From Ariolimax columbianus (Eukaryota > Mollusca > Gastropoda > Stylommatophora > Arionidae), in contig JAVGWX010000011.1 of NCBI GenBank assembly GCA_036924085.1, positions 28,413,817 to 28,477,816 on the forward strand: 64,000 nt of DNA, given 5' to 3'. The translations under genes were made by a program, and so were the position numbers. Positions 1 through 10,732 of this stretch are shown here, one piece after another (position 1 is the stretch's first letter; every line of letters starts with the position of its first letter). The notes beneath the pieces were generated by a model that worked only from the letters and a program-made list of their open reading frames with translations, had not been told where the DNA came from and did no database searches.

Positions 1-121
1 CTACTTAGCTATAGTGTTTGAGTCTATTTAGATGGGCTTGCACTTCGGTTAAAAACCACTCTCCAAAAAACTGGTTGAATGCAGACTCTGTAGTCTTCTA
101 AACCGGTATAAAGACATTAAG
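1..121 (+). repeat. 3' module D (CR1-type tail)
   Basis: The window opens inside a dispersed module that recurs at about 15.84, 20.0, 50.96, 57.2 and 60.8 kb. It ends with a short palindromic stretch around GACTCTGTAG and then CTTCTAAACC, the same ending as the CR1 relics at 4.2 and 22.5 kb. It is non-coding and is read as the 3' part of SINE C1 or of the CR1 3' UTR. Its 5' end lies outside the window. Confidence 0.6.
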
Positions 122-294
122 CTTCAGTTCAGCTTCCCTAGATACCATACTGAAATTTAACACCACAAATGGGAAAACTACATGTAAGAGAATGACTTCT
201 TTGGAGTTAAAAGAAACAAGCATTATATTGCTTTGGCACAAGACAGTCAATAGTCTAAATTAGCACTTCTGTCTCTTGTCTTGTCTTATCCACT

Positions 295-632
295 TGTGCC
301 GTGAGGCATCATGGGGAACTGTAGTTTTCTGTCCAGGGCCAGACACGTCCCTGAAGTAGTCATCATCCCATGACGATTTAGAACATCCATAACATTTCAT
401 ATCCATCTAGTTCTTGGTCTGCCGCCGTTGCAAAATCCTGAACGTCATGCATTATAGGCGCACAGCGGTAGTTGGTCATTTTGCATTTTCATTAGCTGGC
501 GGAACCAATTGATTCTCTCCTCATCAATATATTCAGTACAGGGTTTTGCTTCAACGATGTTTTGAACCTCTTCATTGCGCATTTTGTCTCTCCTAGTTAT
601 GTTGGTTGTTTTCCGGAATCATCTCATCTCAC
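295..632 (-). pseudogene. LINE ORF2 C-terminus relic
   Basis: The minus strand reads as the C-terminal tail of a non-LTR retrotransposon reverse transcriptase: a segment like DKMRNEEVQN, then WFRQLMKMQNDQLP, then GGRPRTRWI. The arginine-rich GRPRxRW box is typical of endonuclease-reverse transcriptase LINE C-termini. Stops and one frame change are present (after CAYNA and after RWI), so it is a dead fragment. No reverse transcriptase core is adjacent. The family assignment comes from motif recognition only. Confidence 0.6.
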
Positions 633-1158
633 ATGTTGTGATCTTTCTCTCTCGAGAGTTTGTTAAAGTCCACATCTGGCACTGGTAGCAGAGAGTTACC
701 AATAACAGAGTAACAGAGACTTCTGTCTATAAAACTGCATTTGTGTCCGCTGAAGGCTAAGATTCTAATGGGAAGTGGCAGAAACATTTCTACAGGATCC
801 TAAAACAGGAAAAAGGATTTAGTCACAGAGAAAATAACTAGCTTGGTGAGAAATAGAAAGGCTTCTGTTGAATGGTACAGGATTTGACTCCATTTTAGAA
901 GCATCAATGAAAACTGAAGCAGTGCACTCTTTTAAAAGGTATCATCAATATTGTTCTCTTCTTGGGAGAATGTCTGACTAATTTGAAATTGTTCACAAAA
1001 AAGGTCAGGGAAGCTCAATTTCTAAGGTAAGTGCTTGTCCTATGTACCTTGTTTTACATTTTTATAACTTTTTACTAATAATTATGCCTCATAATGATCT
1101 GATCTGCATTACAATAGAAAAGGATGTTTCAATGTGAATGCTTTCTTCTTATCTGTAT

Positions 1159-1400
1159 TAACTTAACTTAACTTGACTTAACATTTTTATACTAGTTTAG
1201 AAGACTCTGCAGAGTCTGTATGCAACTAGTTTCATTTACATTTCCGTGCTCTAAAAGCTATGTGCATCAAATCTATTCTTAAATGCATTAACTGTCCCTG
1301 CCTCCACTACCTCCTGTGGCAATGCATTCCAAGCATTCACCACTCTCTGACTAAGAAAATATTTTCTAATATCTAATCTTGTAGCTTAAGCAAATATGTT
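1159..1400 (-). pseudogene. CR1-like LINE C-terminus and 3' end
   Basis: The minus strand encodes the end of a CR1/L2-type ORF2: a [24 protein letters not shown] segment, then [11 protein letters not shown] and a stop. The FS-RVV-WN-LP-VV pattern is diagnostic of this clade. The 3' UTR follows, with the CTAAACnAGTATAAA motif, and ends at 1159-1185 in an AAGTT-type short repeat. Parallel copies lie at 3955-4300 and 22070-22515 on the plus strand. It is 5' truncated and inactive. Confidence 0.75.
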
Positions 1401-1469
1401 CAAATCAAATGTGCCTTTCACTCGCTGATCTACTGTTATCTCTTTTTGTGAAAACTGTACGTTGGTTGC

Positions 1470-2505
1470 ATGGTTATTGATCCAGTGGCTAATGGGCTCC
1501 TGTCCTTTGGCCCAATGCCATATAGTGGTATCTGCAAGTGTTTGTAAGCTGTTGTTTAGTTCCGTACAAAGTCTTCCATTTGTCTGGCCTTGGTGGAAGA
1601 AGCTCTTTCATAACACTGACAAGTGCCGAACATTCAAAAAGATGATGTTCAACAGTTTGGCTTGGCTTCGTTCGTTCTCAATCTCTAGCTACCAAACACT
1701 GAAAGGGCTTAAGTAGCAGAATGTAGTCCAGAGAACGGAATGCGTTGTGTCGTAGTTTACAGCTTGACTGCAATATTTACACCTTTCGGTCCAACACATC
1801 CGATTTCAGCAATCTTTTTTGGATTATCGGGTTAGCTTTCCCTCTTTGATCCCTTCTCCTTAGCCAGTCTGCCCTGCTGCAGCCTGTTATCCAGGATCAC
1901 CGCGTGGAGGTGTAGAAGGGTATGGGTCGCTGACCCCTGCAGCTCATGCGCTGCTCAGCGTCTTGATACCGTTCAACAGTTTCATAGGGATGTGTGCACA
2001 GCCGGCACTCTGGAGTATGTTCCAGTTGGATTCTGTTCAAGTGACTCTTAAGTTGTATGTATGTGTATGGTGCCTTGGTCTCTCCTTTTCAGGAGATTTA
2101 TGTTGTCTTTGCTATTTGGTATGGCCATGTGTTTGAAAATTTCTCTCCCAGTATTTCCCATTTCCCGATTCAGCCAGTCCTCTTTGTTTGCAGTCTTCAG
2201 TATTAGTTTGACTGTCTGTAGGGTTGTTGGTGTGTATTGTTGTTCTTGACTTGATCCCTTCTTAGCCAGTCTGTCTGTCTTGTCATTGCCAGGTTTATTT
2301 GAGTAACCAGGGATCCATTGTATAACTATTCTGACTTCATGGGATGTGGGAAGTTGGTTGGCATCTAGTGATATTTGGGTAAGTTCAGGATTACAATGAC
2401 CACCATCTTCCAGTGCTTGAAGGGCAGATAATGAGTCTGTAAAGATTACGATGCTTTGGGCTTTTGTGAAAACTGTTCCATAATAAAAATTCCCCTTGGG
2501 CACCA
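1470..2505 (-). pseudogene. I-like LINE: RNase H and zinc knuckle, interrupted
   Basis: Read on the minus strand from about 2505, this is an RNase H domain (IVIFTDSLSALQALE holds the catalytic Asp; the QWIPG-S box has Tyr where His is expected; NDKTDRLAKKG) followed by a linker and a C-terminal zinc knuckle of the C-x2-C-x7-H-x4-C type (ECRLCTHPYETVEHHLFEC). The knuckle is split by the family A copy at 1659-1970. Removing that copy and one 12-bp TSD rejoins the frame at HPYETVEH. The ORF continues to about 1480. A frame change near 2060 and the lost His make it inactive. Confidence 0.75.
1659..1970 (-). mobile_element. Family A retroposon, 12-bp TSD
   Basis: This is a minus-strand copy of a dispersed ~355-bp non-coding family whose head reads GATCAAGACGCTGAGCAGCG-like and whose 3' end reads GAGAACGAACGAAGCCAAGCC. 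It is flanked by a perfect 12-bp direct repeat, GTTCAACAGTTT, at 1647-1658 and 1971-1982. This copy lacks an internal block of ~40 bp present in other copies. It sits inside the zinc knuckle of an I-like LINE relic. Target-primed insertion is inferred from the TSD and the tail. Confidence 0.8.
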
Positions 2506-2781
2506 TGAGACTGGTGTAGAGATACCACATGAAAGATAAATAAGTCCCAACTGCAAAATATGTAATGAGTGTGTACATGTGAAAATGAAAGAGTTTGAAC
2601 CAGATCGGGGGCTTAGACTGTAGGCACTATATGTTTGTTCTAAGGAGCTTGATATGTTTGTGAGTGTCAGCTCTTTAGTGACTATACAATAGGCGGTTTA
2701 AGATAGCACAGAAAATGTATTCCAGAAGATAATGTCTTGTTTAGACTTGGTGGAGATTAGGGAAAAGGAACTGCCAAAAAT

Positions 2782-2909
2782 GGACGTGTTGGACCAAAAG
2801 GTGCAAATATCGCAGTCAAACTGTAAACTAGCGACACAATGCATTCCGTTCTCCGGACTACATCCTGCTACTTACAAAGCCCTGAACAAATGCAGAAGAA
2901 GAAGGGTAA
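2782..2909 (+). mobile_element. Family A 3' fragment
   Basis: The stretch matches the 3' half of family A (GTTGGACCGAAAGGTGCAAA-like, then the CTACATTCTGCTAC-like segment) and ends in AGAAGAAGAAG. It lacks the head and is 5' truncated. No clear TSD was found. Confidence 0.65.
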
Positions 2910-2924
2910 GGGAGTCTTAAAATT

Positions 2925-3275
2925 GACAAAGCAAACTGTAAATGTAGTAAGGCTTAGTTCTTTTACAAAGCTGGCTACAAATTTAGCAAGGCTTAGTTCA
3001 TTCATAAAGCAGGTTGGATATTTAGCAAGGCTCAATCAATTTACAAAACAGGGAGCAAATTTGACAAAGCCGTGTTCATTCACAAAGTAGGTTTGCAAAT
3101 GTAGCAAATCTCAATTAATTCACAAAACAGGGAGCAAATTTAGCAAGGCTCAATTCATTTACAAAGCAGGGCCAAAAATTGAGCAAGGCTCAAGTAAGTT
3201 ACAAAGTAGACTGCAAATTTATTAAGGCTCAATTAAGTCACAAAGTATATTGCAAATTTAGCAAGGCTTAGTTCC
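2925..3275. repeat. ~43-bp degenerate minisatellite
   Basis: About eight diverged units share a core AAATTTAGCAAGGCTCAATT followed by a variant of CATTTACAAAGCAGGG. Unit spacing is roughly 40-46 bp with indels. It begins right after the family A fragment. The short ORFs through it are by-products of the repeat. Confidence 0.85.
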
Positions 3276-3494
3276 AAATCGAGCGTCATTATAAATTGAC
3301 ATCGACCACCAACACTCCAGGAGAGATCATGTGAAAATCTTCAGATAACGCACTTGACACAAGTCATATTTATAATAGATATACCATGCTGACTTTAAAG
3401 TCGAAATTGCTGTTTTATAAACTTATTTCACAATTAAAAAAAAAATAATTATCAACCGGCCCTTCTCCCTAAGCGAACGGTCAATAGAATATAA

Positions 3495-3660
3495 CGAAAA
3501 GCTGTACATTACTTTCATTGATCAAGGAAAAGCGTTCAAAAGGATAGACAGGATTAAACTTTGGACGATACTGGAAGAATATGATGTGCAAGGTCAGCTA
3601 ATTGATAATGCAAGAGCATCGTAACGTACGAATACAAACGTAAGAACGACCGATGGTGTT
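3495..3660 (+). pseudogene. LINE reverse transcriptase palm fragment
   Basis: The plus strand encodes LYITFIDQGKAFKRIDR and LWTILEEYDVQGQLID, which match reverse transcriptase motif A (catalytic Asp in FID, with a diverged KAF) and the following helix of RTE-like LINEs. It is ~55 codons long and ends in a stop. It is an isolated relic. Confidence 0.55.
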
Positions 3661-3834
3661 ACAGTTACTATTGAAATTACTACCGGTGTGTGATCTCCCC
3701 TCACATGTTCAGCATCTCAGGTATGGCCATCCCGTAACTACTGAGGTAGTTGGGGAACACATGAAGACATCCTCACAACACCCATTCCATCCTTTTCTGT
3801 CAGCGGTCGCTCCATGTGCATCTTCTGGTTCGAG

Positions 3835-3935
3835 ATCTTGGTCCCCTATCTTGACAATACCAACGTGACCTCCAAGTGCCTCATTCATAATTTCCTCAAT
3901 GTATATATTAAGTGTTGGGGAGAGTGTACAACCAT
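3835..3935 (-). pseudogene. RTE-like RT fragment (GCTLSP box)
   Basis: The minus strand encodes HGCTLSPTLNIYIEEIMNEA and LGGHVGIVKIG, matching the QGCTLSPTLFN...GGHVGTVKIGG stretch of the RTE-like element at 4.9-5.2 kb. It is a ~33-codon shard in the opposite orientation to the RT fragment before it. Confidence 0.6.
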
Positions 3936-3954
3936 GAACAAAACGGTCTACAGT

Positions 3955-4300
3955 GTATAGAAAAGAGAAGAATTCTAGGTGACTTAATAAAGGTTTATAA
4001 GATATTCAAAGGAACGGATACATTAGACTATAACAAGTTTTTCAAAATACAACCACATACAAGAACAAGAGGACATAGCTACAAATAACTAAAGAAAGGT
4101 CCATATTAGATACTAGGAAATATTTTTTTAGTAAGAGAGTGGTGAATGCATGGAATGCATTGCCACGGGAAGTAGTTAATGTTCTTAATTTACGAATAGA
4201 TTGGATGCGCATAGCTTTTAGAGCAAAGTGATATAAATGAAACTGGCTGTATAAAGACTGTAGTCTTGTAAACCAGTATAAAGACGTTAAGTTAAGTTTG
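3955..4300 (+). pseudogene. CR1-like LINE C-terminus and 3' end
   Basis: The plus strand encodes GDLIKVYKIFKGTDTLDYNK, then TRGHSYKLTKERSILDTRKY, then [19 protein letters not shown], the canonical CR1/L2 ORF2 C-terminus. The last part is frame-disturbed (NVLNLRIDWMRIAFRAK). The 3' UTR ends with GTAAACCAGTATAAAGACG and GTTAAGTTAAG. The terminal ~50 bp match the end of SINE C1 at 15.96-16.01 kb. It is 5' truncated. Confidence 0.8.
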
Positions 4301-6297
4301 GCCCATTCTTTTATGTTGTACCCCCACCTCTTTTTGGGACGGCCTCTTCGTCGTCTGCCTCGCACCTTTCCGTGCAGAATCGTATTTGCAAGACCATTTG
4401 ATCTCGATACGTGACAGTTTCCTTCTTTTGACAGTTGCCAAGAGGTCTTCAAAAAGCCCTATTGATGTAATTATTTCTCGTATTTCCTCGTTTGTAACTC
4501 GATCTTTGTACGTGACGTTTAGAGGTATTCAGAAACATCTCATCTCCAAGGCATGTATCCTTCTCTGCATATTAGCTGTAATTGTCCATGTCTCACAAGC
4601 ACATAGAAATATTGACAGGACCAATTTACATAATAATCTGATTTTCGTGCATATTGCTAACCGATTATCTTGCCAGATTTTGTTAAGCCGTGCAAGCGCC
4701 CCTATTGTCTGTGCTATTCTGGCCAACACCTCACATTTTGATCCTTCATCACTGACAATCGACCCAAGATATTTAACGGTTGACCCCTTCGAGTTCCTGG
4801 CCATTAGCTTTTATCCTACTGTTAAAGCCCTCGGCGTTGTTGGTCATTAATTTTGTCTTTCCAGCGTTTATCTCCATGCCATAATCAAGTGAAGTTTCAT
4901 CGAGCCTTCTGACCCATTACCGCAGTTTTGCTTCTGTGCCCGCCAACCAGTCGATGTTATCTGCAAAACGAAGGTTGGTAATCGTTCGGCCCCCTATCTT
5001 GACAGTACCAACATGACCTCCAAGTGCCTTACCCATAATTCCCTCAAGGAATATATTGAAAAGAGTTGGAGAAAGTGTACAACCCTGTCTCACACCAACT
5101 GATGTGCGAAACCAATCACCGCGCCTAAAATTCACAAGAACTGCAATGTACACCTTGTCATACAGGTGTTCAAGGACCTTTATAATATTTCCGTTGATTT
5201 GATACAACTTCATGTTTGCCTATAGCGCTTTATGCCATACCCTATCAAACGCCTTCTTGAAATCAACAAACACATGATACAGTTTTTGCTGCTGTTCTAG
5301 ATATTTCTAGTTTAGCAGTCTTAAATTAAATATCTGTTCTGTAGTGCTTCTTCTCGTCTTCTCTAACATTTCTCATTATACATTCTGCATATATGTTGTA
5401 TAGAAAAGGTGAGAGGATACATCCCTGTCTTACTCCCTTTGTACTGCAAACCAATCTGATGTTTGCCCAGATCTTGGTATAATGTTTCAATGAGATCAAT
5501 AATATGCAAAGGACATAGTAAAGATCAAAACCTGTTTATAAACATAAATAAAACAAAGATAATGACCACCGACAAAACACAATGTCAGCATAAATTTACA
5601 GTGGGTGGTGAGGAAATAGATCAGGTCACATATTTTGAATATCTGGGCTCCAGAATTGACAAAAATGGCTACTGCTCGAAAGAAATCAGAGACTGAACAG
5701 CCTGAAGAAATTATGGCAGAGTACCAATAAAATGATCAAAGTAAAAGTCATGAGAGCCTGTATTTTTCCTGTGGCAGCTTATGGCTGCGAATAATGAACG
5801 ATTACCAAAACTTCCATACAAAGAATCGAATCCTTCGAGTCAAAATGTTACAGAAAGATCCCAAGAATACAATGGACAGAGAAAAAGACAAATGTAGACA
5901 TTCGGCAAGAGTTGAGCATAGAGGAGAACTGGTTTATCAATTCCATTTTGGCTAGAAAATGCAAATACTTTGGTCACATCAAGAGACACAACGGTCTCGA
6001 GAGAACAGTGATGGAAGTTATGGTGCCAGGCAAAAGAGGAAGGGGTAGACCAAGAAGACGATGGCACCAAGATATCCAGGTATGCCTGGCTGTGACTGTG
6101 GCGGAGGCTGGAGTTTTGGCACGAAAACGAGTTTCTTTTAGACAGACTGTGATGGGAGCGACGTTCTATAAAGGACATGCTACATGATGATGATGAGTGC
6201 TTCTTCCCTGTCTGAACCTTGCCTGCTCCTCAGCGATGATGTTCTCTGCTTCGGGTTTCAATCGGTCGAGAATTAATCTAAGCATGACTGGCTAGCC
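4300..6297 (-). pseudogene. RTE-like LINE RT, host of a nested insertion
   Basis: On the minus strand, from 6297: LRLILDRLKPEAENIIAEEQ, RFRQGRS, (insertion 5354-6195), TTEQIFNLRLL, FVDFKKAFDRVWH (RT motif A), GVRQGCTLSPTLFNIFLE (motif B), RFADNIDWLAG (motif C, with DD changed to DN), YGMEINAGKTKLM, IFGSIVSDEGSKCE, ACETWTITANMQRRIHALEM, and a C-terminal GRRRRGRPKKRW box near 4330. Removing the insertion and one 11-bp TSD joins RQGRS to TTEQIF in frame. Stops, frameshifts and the mutated motif C make it inactive. It abuts the CR1 3' end at 4300. Confidence 0.8.
5354..6195 (+). mobile_element. RTE-like insertion with inverted 5' end
   Basis: The plus-strand part (about 5464-6195) is the 3' end of an RTE-like LINE: KTKIMTTDKTQCQHKFTVGG, YFEYLGSRIDKNG, then after frameshifts the LSIEENWFINSILARKCKYF C-terminus ending YKGHAT and a TGATGATGA tail. 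The 5' part (5354-5463) is inverted: its minus strand encodes GVRQGCILSPFLYNIYAEC, which precedes KTKIM in an intact element. An 11-bp TSD, AGTGCTTCTTC, flanks the whole unit at 5343-5353 and 6196-6206. The arrangement fits twin priming. Confidence 0.8.
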
Positions 6298-6299
6298 AC

Positions 6300-6600
6300 T
6301 CAGCATCTACATGGACAAAATCACAATGGAGGTAATTCAAACTGAGACATCAGAAGTAGAACGAATTGCTGTTTGCAGATGATCAGTGTCTGTTGTACAA
6401 CGATAACAGTAAATTAAAAAAAAGCGCATGTGACAGCCTGTGCCAAATACAAAATGCAAATTAACAAGACGAAGACAGAAACTATGAAGATCAGCAGAGC
6501 ACATGGGCCACTCAACGTAATTGTAAATACTATTGCTCTTCAACAGGCCAATGAGTTCAAGTGTTTGGGCAGTATTTTTTCGGTAGACGGTTGGCTATTA
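6300..6600 (+). pseudogene. LINE RT motif C fragment
   Basis: The plus strand carries ELLFADDQCLLYND (the catalytic FADD box), then KMQINKTKTETMKISRAHGP, then ANEFKCLGSIFSVDG, the usual order in RTE-like elements. A frame change separates the FADD box from the KTKTE segment. Both ends are truncated. Confidence 0.65.
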
Positions 6601-6837
6601 GCTCTAATCAAGATTAGGTGTCAGAAAGCATATACTCCGACTTATCAACTGAAACCACTTATTAGACACCCGAACATTATTTTGGCAACAAAGCAGCAGC
6701 GGATAAGCAGTATTTCGATGCAGACTGTGCTACCAGTGCTAAATATGGTCCCTGTACAAGGTGTGGGAAATATGGTCCCTGTACAAGGTGTAAGAAAGCA
6801 CATTTTTGACGTGAAATGAATTGTTTGAGGAAGATCA

Positions 6838-7195
6838 TCGTTGTTACCAGGGAAAACAATGTGAAACGAAGATATTCAAAGTATGGTTTGCGCTACGTCT
6901 TGTGCACATCACATTTCCATTATTAAAAATAACCCTGACTTGGTCATCTCAAGAAAATGCACCCTCATCAACCTTCCACAGATGGCTTACAGCGCTGGGA
7001 GTTCTGGCTATAGGGCACGAAGGTGGCCACGAGGCAGGTGGATAAATGTCAATAGAGTGATTGGGCGATGACACATGCGCTCACAACGACCAATGCAACG
7101 CACTTGGTACAGGACAGACTTAAGCTCCCCTCAATACTCAACGGCACAAGTGGAAAGAAAACTAACTAACTGACTGACTGACTAACTGACTGACG
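6838..7195 (+). pseudogene. LINE 3' end, family H, ACTG-rich tail
   Basis: This is the plus-strand copy of a ~340-bp segment also found on the minus strand at 48780-49125 and 57597-57960. The conserved part encodes a degenerate LINE C-terminus (a GRxRxRWI-like box near RWPRGRWINVNR). It ends in AACTAACTGACTGACTGACT at 7155-7193, a simple tail. Stops and frame changes are frequent. Confidence 0.6.
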
Positions 7196-8129
7196 TTTGC
7201 ACAGTGGCTTATACCAAGAGTAAAACACTTCCTAGTTGTGGAAATCTTTGAGGGAATGGTAACGGCACTAAGGGATAAAGGTTGCTTACTCTAACAGTCC
7301 CATCACAGTGTGTTAGCGATTTAAAAAAAAATTCTCTCAGGTATAAAATCTAGACTTCACAGGGTTGGTAGCACTCTTTTTTGGTATAAACCTCTCTCCT
7401 ACGGGATTCCTGGAATTCACAAGTAACGAAGCGTTAGAATAGACATAATAAGCTGAGCTATCCACAACGACTTTGAAGAATTAGAGAAGAAAACCATTTG
7501 CATAAAACAGATGTGAAATAAATTTGAAATTGAAATTGTAATGGTCATTTTTGTTTAAGCGCTTTGAGAAAAAAAAGCTGTATGGACATGTTAGCATTAC
7601 TATTGGCAACTAGAGGACCAGCCAGTGTTGAGTTCTGCTAGTCACTCGTCTAGTCCTTTGCCATGGTTTGACGCCTTCTGCCAGCTCAGTGTAAACATGC
7701 GAGCTAACACAAGTGCTTTGATTCAGAGCTGATTTTTCCCCCATATGTCATGCACTGAAGGCGAACACGAGCAGGAGAAATTTGATCGGGTGGAAAATTA
7801 AAACCCTTCGCCTTCAGTACGCACTCCCAATGTGTACGTACATGTGGATCTGCTGCTGGGCCATAGCTCAACTCCTTCTAAAAATGTCGCCCAGGTAAGA
7901 GGTGAGACGTCCAAGGTAATGCGTCTCCTGCAAGATTTCTATTTTTGCAGTCCTAAGGGGAAATAACTCTCGTTTTACAATTTAAAAAACCCAGTTGTTT
8001 GGTTGTGTCTCTTTTAATGTTAAATTTGTGAGCATACTTCGTTTAGCGAACCTTTAAGCGTAAATTATAATTGGAGTTGCCAGCTGAAGTTCAAACGAAT
8101 GTTTGATCACCCAATATATTACATGATAA
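7196..8129. other. No recognised gene
   Basis: I recognise no gene here. A ~45-bp stretch at 7253-7300 (GGAATGGTAACGGCACTAAG and onward) recurs at 11733-11780, so part is repeat-derived. The rest shows no coding motif or tandem structure that I can name. Confidence 0.5.
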
Positions 8130-9205
8130 ATCGCATGGGAAGAGGGAGATTAAAGAGAAACCACTTGATATAAAAAACAAAAGAACTTGCAAGAGCAGAC
8201 CAAATCATAAGCCAGGCAGTGGTTAGAGATCTAAAACAAACATGCCAAATCGTACCATTGCAAAAAGATGTCTCCTGAGATGGTAGAAGCCATAGAGGGA
8301 ATAGGGAAAAAGGGAACCCAAAGAGATTTAAGAAGGCAATTTATTACAGAAGAATACCTTTGGAGAGTATACCCACCAGAAACGATGGATACACCTATAC
8401 GTAGTAGGCTCACTTAACAAAGCCACATCCAATGGAGGTGGAGGGGTCTATTACAGACTAAGGAATGGCGAAGAAAAAACTCGAGTATTAACAACGGGAA
8501 CATACTCCAATAACGTCCACGCAGAAGCAGAGGCACTGAAGGGTGCAGTTGAACTTGTAATCCAAGATAAAGATATCTACCAAGAAAACGTAGTATTCCT
8601 GACTGATGCCGCTTCAGTATTAGCAGCGTTAATACTAAAACACAAAGATGAAGATCTCGAGCAATGTATGTTCTTCCTGACAGAGCTCTCAGCAGAACAC
8701 TCAAGGTTGGTCATACAGTGGATCCCATCCCACTGCAAAATTGAAGGCAAAGAAGCTGCAGACAAACTAGCAAAGAGTGGAGGAGCATCCCCACTAACAG
8801 ACATGAGCTTCACATATATAATTCAAGCCAACTTCAGGGAAGAATGGGCTGATCAACACCCCGACTTCCGAAAAGAAGACAGCTATTTTAACTTAACTAG
8901 AGAAGAGCAAGTCATCATCTTCAGACTGAAAACTGGGCATAACAGACTCAAGGGTCATCTTTCCAACAAAATGAGGACTGGGGCAGATGACAAGTGTTCA
9001 TGTGGGGAGCATGCCATGGCCGTGGAACACATCCTGCAAAGCTGCATAGTCACGCAGGAAAAGAGAGAACGATACTGGCCTCGTGACACAGATTTGAGAC
9101 AAAAGCTGTATGGCGATAAAACAGGCTTACAAACAACATCGTCCTTTGTACGAGAAACCGGGACCTTAATGATGAACGAAGAAGAGGAAGAAGTAGAAGT
9201 AGATA
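8130..9205 (+). pseudogene. I-like LINE: RNase H, zinc knuckle, GAA tail
   Basis: This is the 3' part of an I-like LINE ORF2. A degenerate pre-RNase H segment (ELARADQIISQAVVRDLKQT) precedes a damaged YTDGS box near 8393-8410, where a small insertion shifts the frame. Then, in one frame: AEAEALKGAVELV, VVFLTDAASVLAAL (catalytic Asp), VIQWIPSHCKIEGKEAADKL (His and final Asp), the FRLKTGHNRL motif, and a C-terminal knuckle CSCGEHAMAVEHILQSC. The natural end is near 9171; from there GAAGAAGAGGAAGAAG is the 3' tail, so the ORF out to 9378 runs through tail and flank. Confidence 0.8.
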
Positions 9206-9659
9206 ATTGTAGTCGAAATATCCGAAACGATATTCTTGTTTACATCTTTCATACATTTTATGCCGATTATTTAAGGATATGCCAAATATATCACATCTAC
9301 TACACACCTCTCTTGGAGCTTCGTTTTTCTACAACTAACATCATGAACTTACACGAAAAAAGTGAATTCGGTCTTTAAAACTTTGAACTAACAGTCGTAA
9401 TGGAACCATTATTCCGTGAGATAAGTAGCATATTACAATGTGGTTGGTTCACATAGCGACGTGACAAGGTATTAGCAAACAGAACTACAACATTACAAGA
9501 CCACAACACTTGTATATAGAGCCCGTGTAACGCTGTTAGGGTGGTTGATCGTCATGTGAAGGTGCAGGGTTCTATTCGCGGTAGCGACACGGTCTATCTA
9601 ACAATAGCAGCTGTAAACTTGACTCTGGTTATCAGTGTCATGCCTTACTATCACAAAGA

Positions 9660-10265
9660 GGTACATTTAACTTAACGTAACGTCTTTATGCTGGCTTAGA
9701 AGACTCTACAGAGTCTGTTTATAACCAGTTTCATTTACATTTCATTGCTCTAAAAACTATGCGCATCCAATCTATTCTTAAATGCATTAATTGTCCTTGC
9801 CTCCACTACATATTCATTGACTGAACTACGTATTTCGGTGGGGATGCCATGGCGGAGTGTGACCTAACTGGTTCTCATAAAAGCAGCTGTCTCGAACAAT
9901 GAAGTCTCTAGCACTTCATTACTAATATCATTGACTAAATGGATACCTGAAGCCGTCACTACTGTCACGGATGAAGTGCTAAAGACGTCTGTGTACTAGG
10001 TCTTAACTTTTTAAAAACATTTATTTAATTTGACATGACCGCATACGAGGAATTCTATTTGTCATATTTTAACCAATCTTCTCCATAATCCAGAGAGTTG
10101 AAATTGTGTACACAACTTCTATTAGCTCGATCTGTTAAATCTATCACATTTTGATGGAGACAGGTCATTCAATATTTAAAAAAAACAATCCGAAATACGT
10201 AGTTTAGTCAATGAAGCAAGGACAATTAATGCATTTTAGAATAGATTGGATGCGCATAGTTTTTA
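9660..10265. repeat. Inverted repeat of a CR1 fragment plus extra segment
   Basis: The left arm at 9751-9838 and the right arm at 10190-10265 are reverse complements over ~75-88 bp, apart from a 12-bp deletion in the right arm and a few mismatches. The outer part is CR1 3' coding sequence (AATAGATTGGATGCGCATAG); the inner part, CCGAAATACGTAGTTnAGTC, is not CR1. The CR1 3' end continues left to 9660 on the minus strand. The ~350-bp spacer has no recognised ORF. Confidence 0.75.
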
Positions 10266-10655
10266 TAGGGAACGCGCCACCTCCACCTGACGACAGCTGA
10301 GACCTCTCAGTGACGTCTCTAACACACCCTCACTGTTTTTTATGCACCTATCTATATTTCATTTGATAAATCCACTATTATAAAACTAGTGAATAGTTCA
10401 GCTCCTTACAATGTTGCCCTTGACATAATTGGTAATATAATCAAAAGTTTTTTGTTGGGTGGATAATCGAACAGTTTGTCAGGTCGTGTTGCTGTTTGTG
10501 AGCTTCAATCGTCTGTGTTGTTTTGTTGTCATTAACTAACAGTTTACGGAGAACATTGGGATGTCTCAGATCACCTAAATAGTTCATGTTTTAACGCGTT
10601 AATTAGTAGTCTGAATTGAACATGGGAGAATACAGAGAAACACGATGATTAAAGT
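10266..10655. other. No recognised gene
   Basis: AT-rich sequence with no motif, repeat or coding segment that I can identify. Confidence 0.4.
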
Positions 10656-10659
10656 AGAA

Positions 10660-10699
<40 letters not shown>

Positions 10700-10720
10700 A
10701 AGAGAGAGGGAGAGAGAGAC
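10656..10720. repeat. (GA)n microsatellite
   Basis: An imperfect GA run with GGA and AAA interruptions, directly before the 62-bp minisatellite. Confidence 0.95.
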
Positions 10721-10732
10721 AACAAGCCGCCG

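Noticed and set aside
9172..9378. C-terminal extension of the RNase H protein (EEEEEVEVD onward)
   Set aside because: The GAA-rich stretch is the LINE 3' tail and what follows is flanking DNA.
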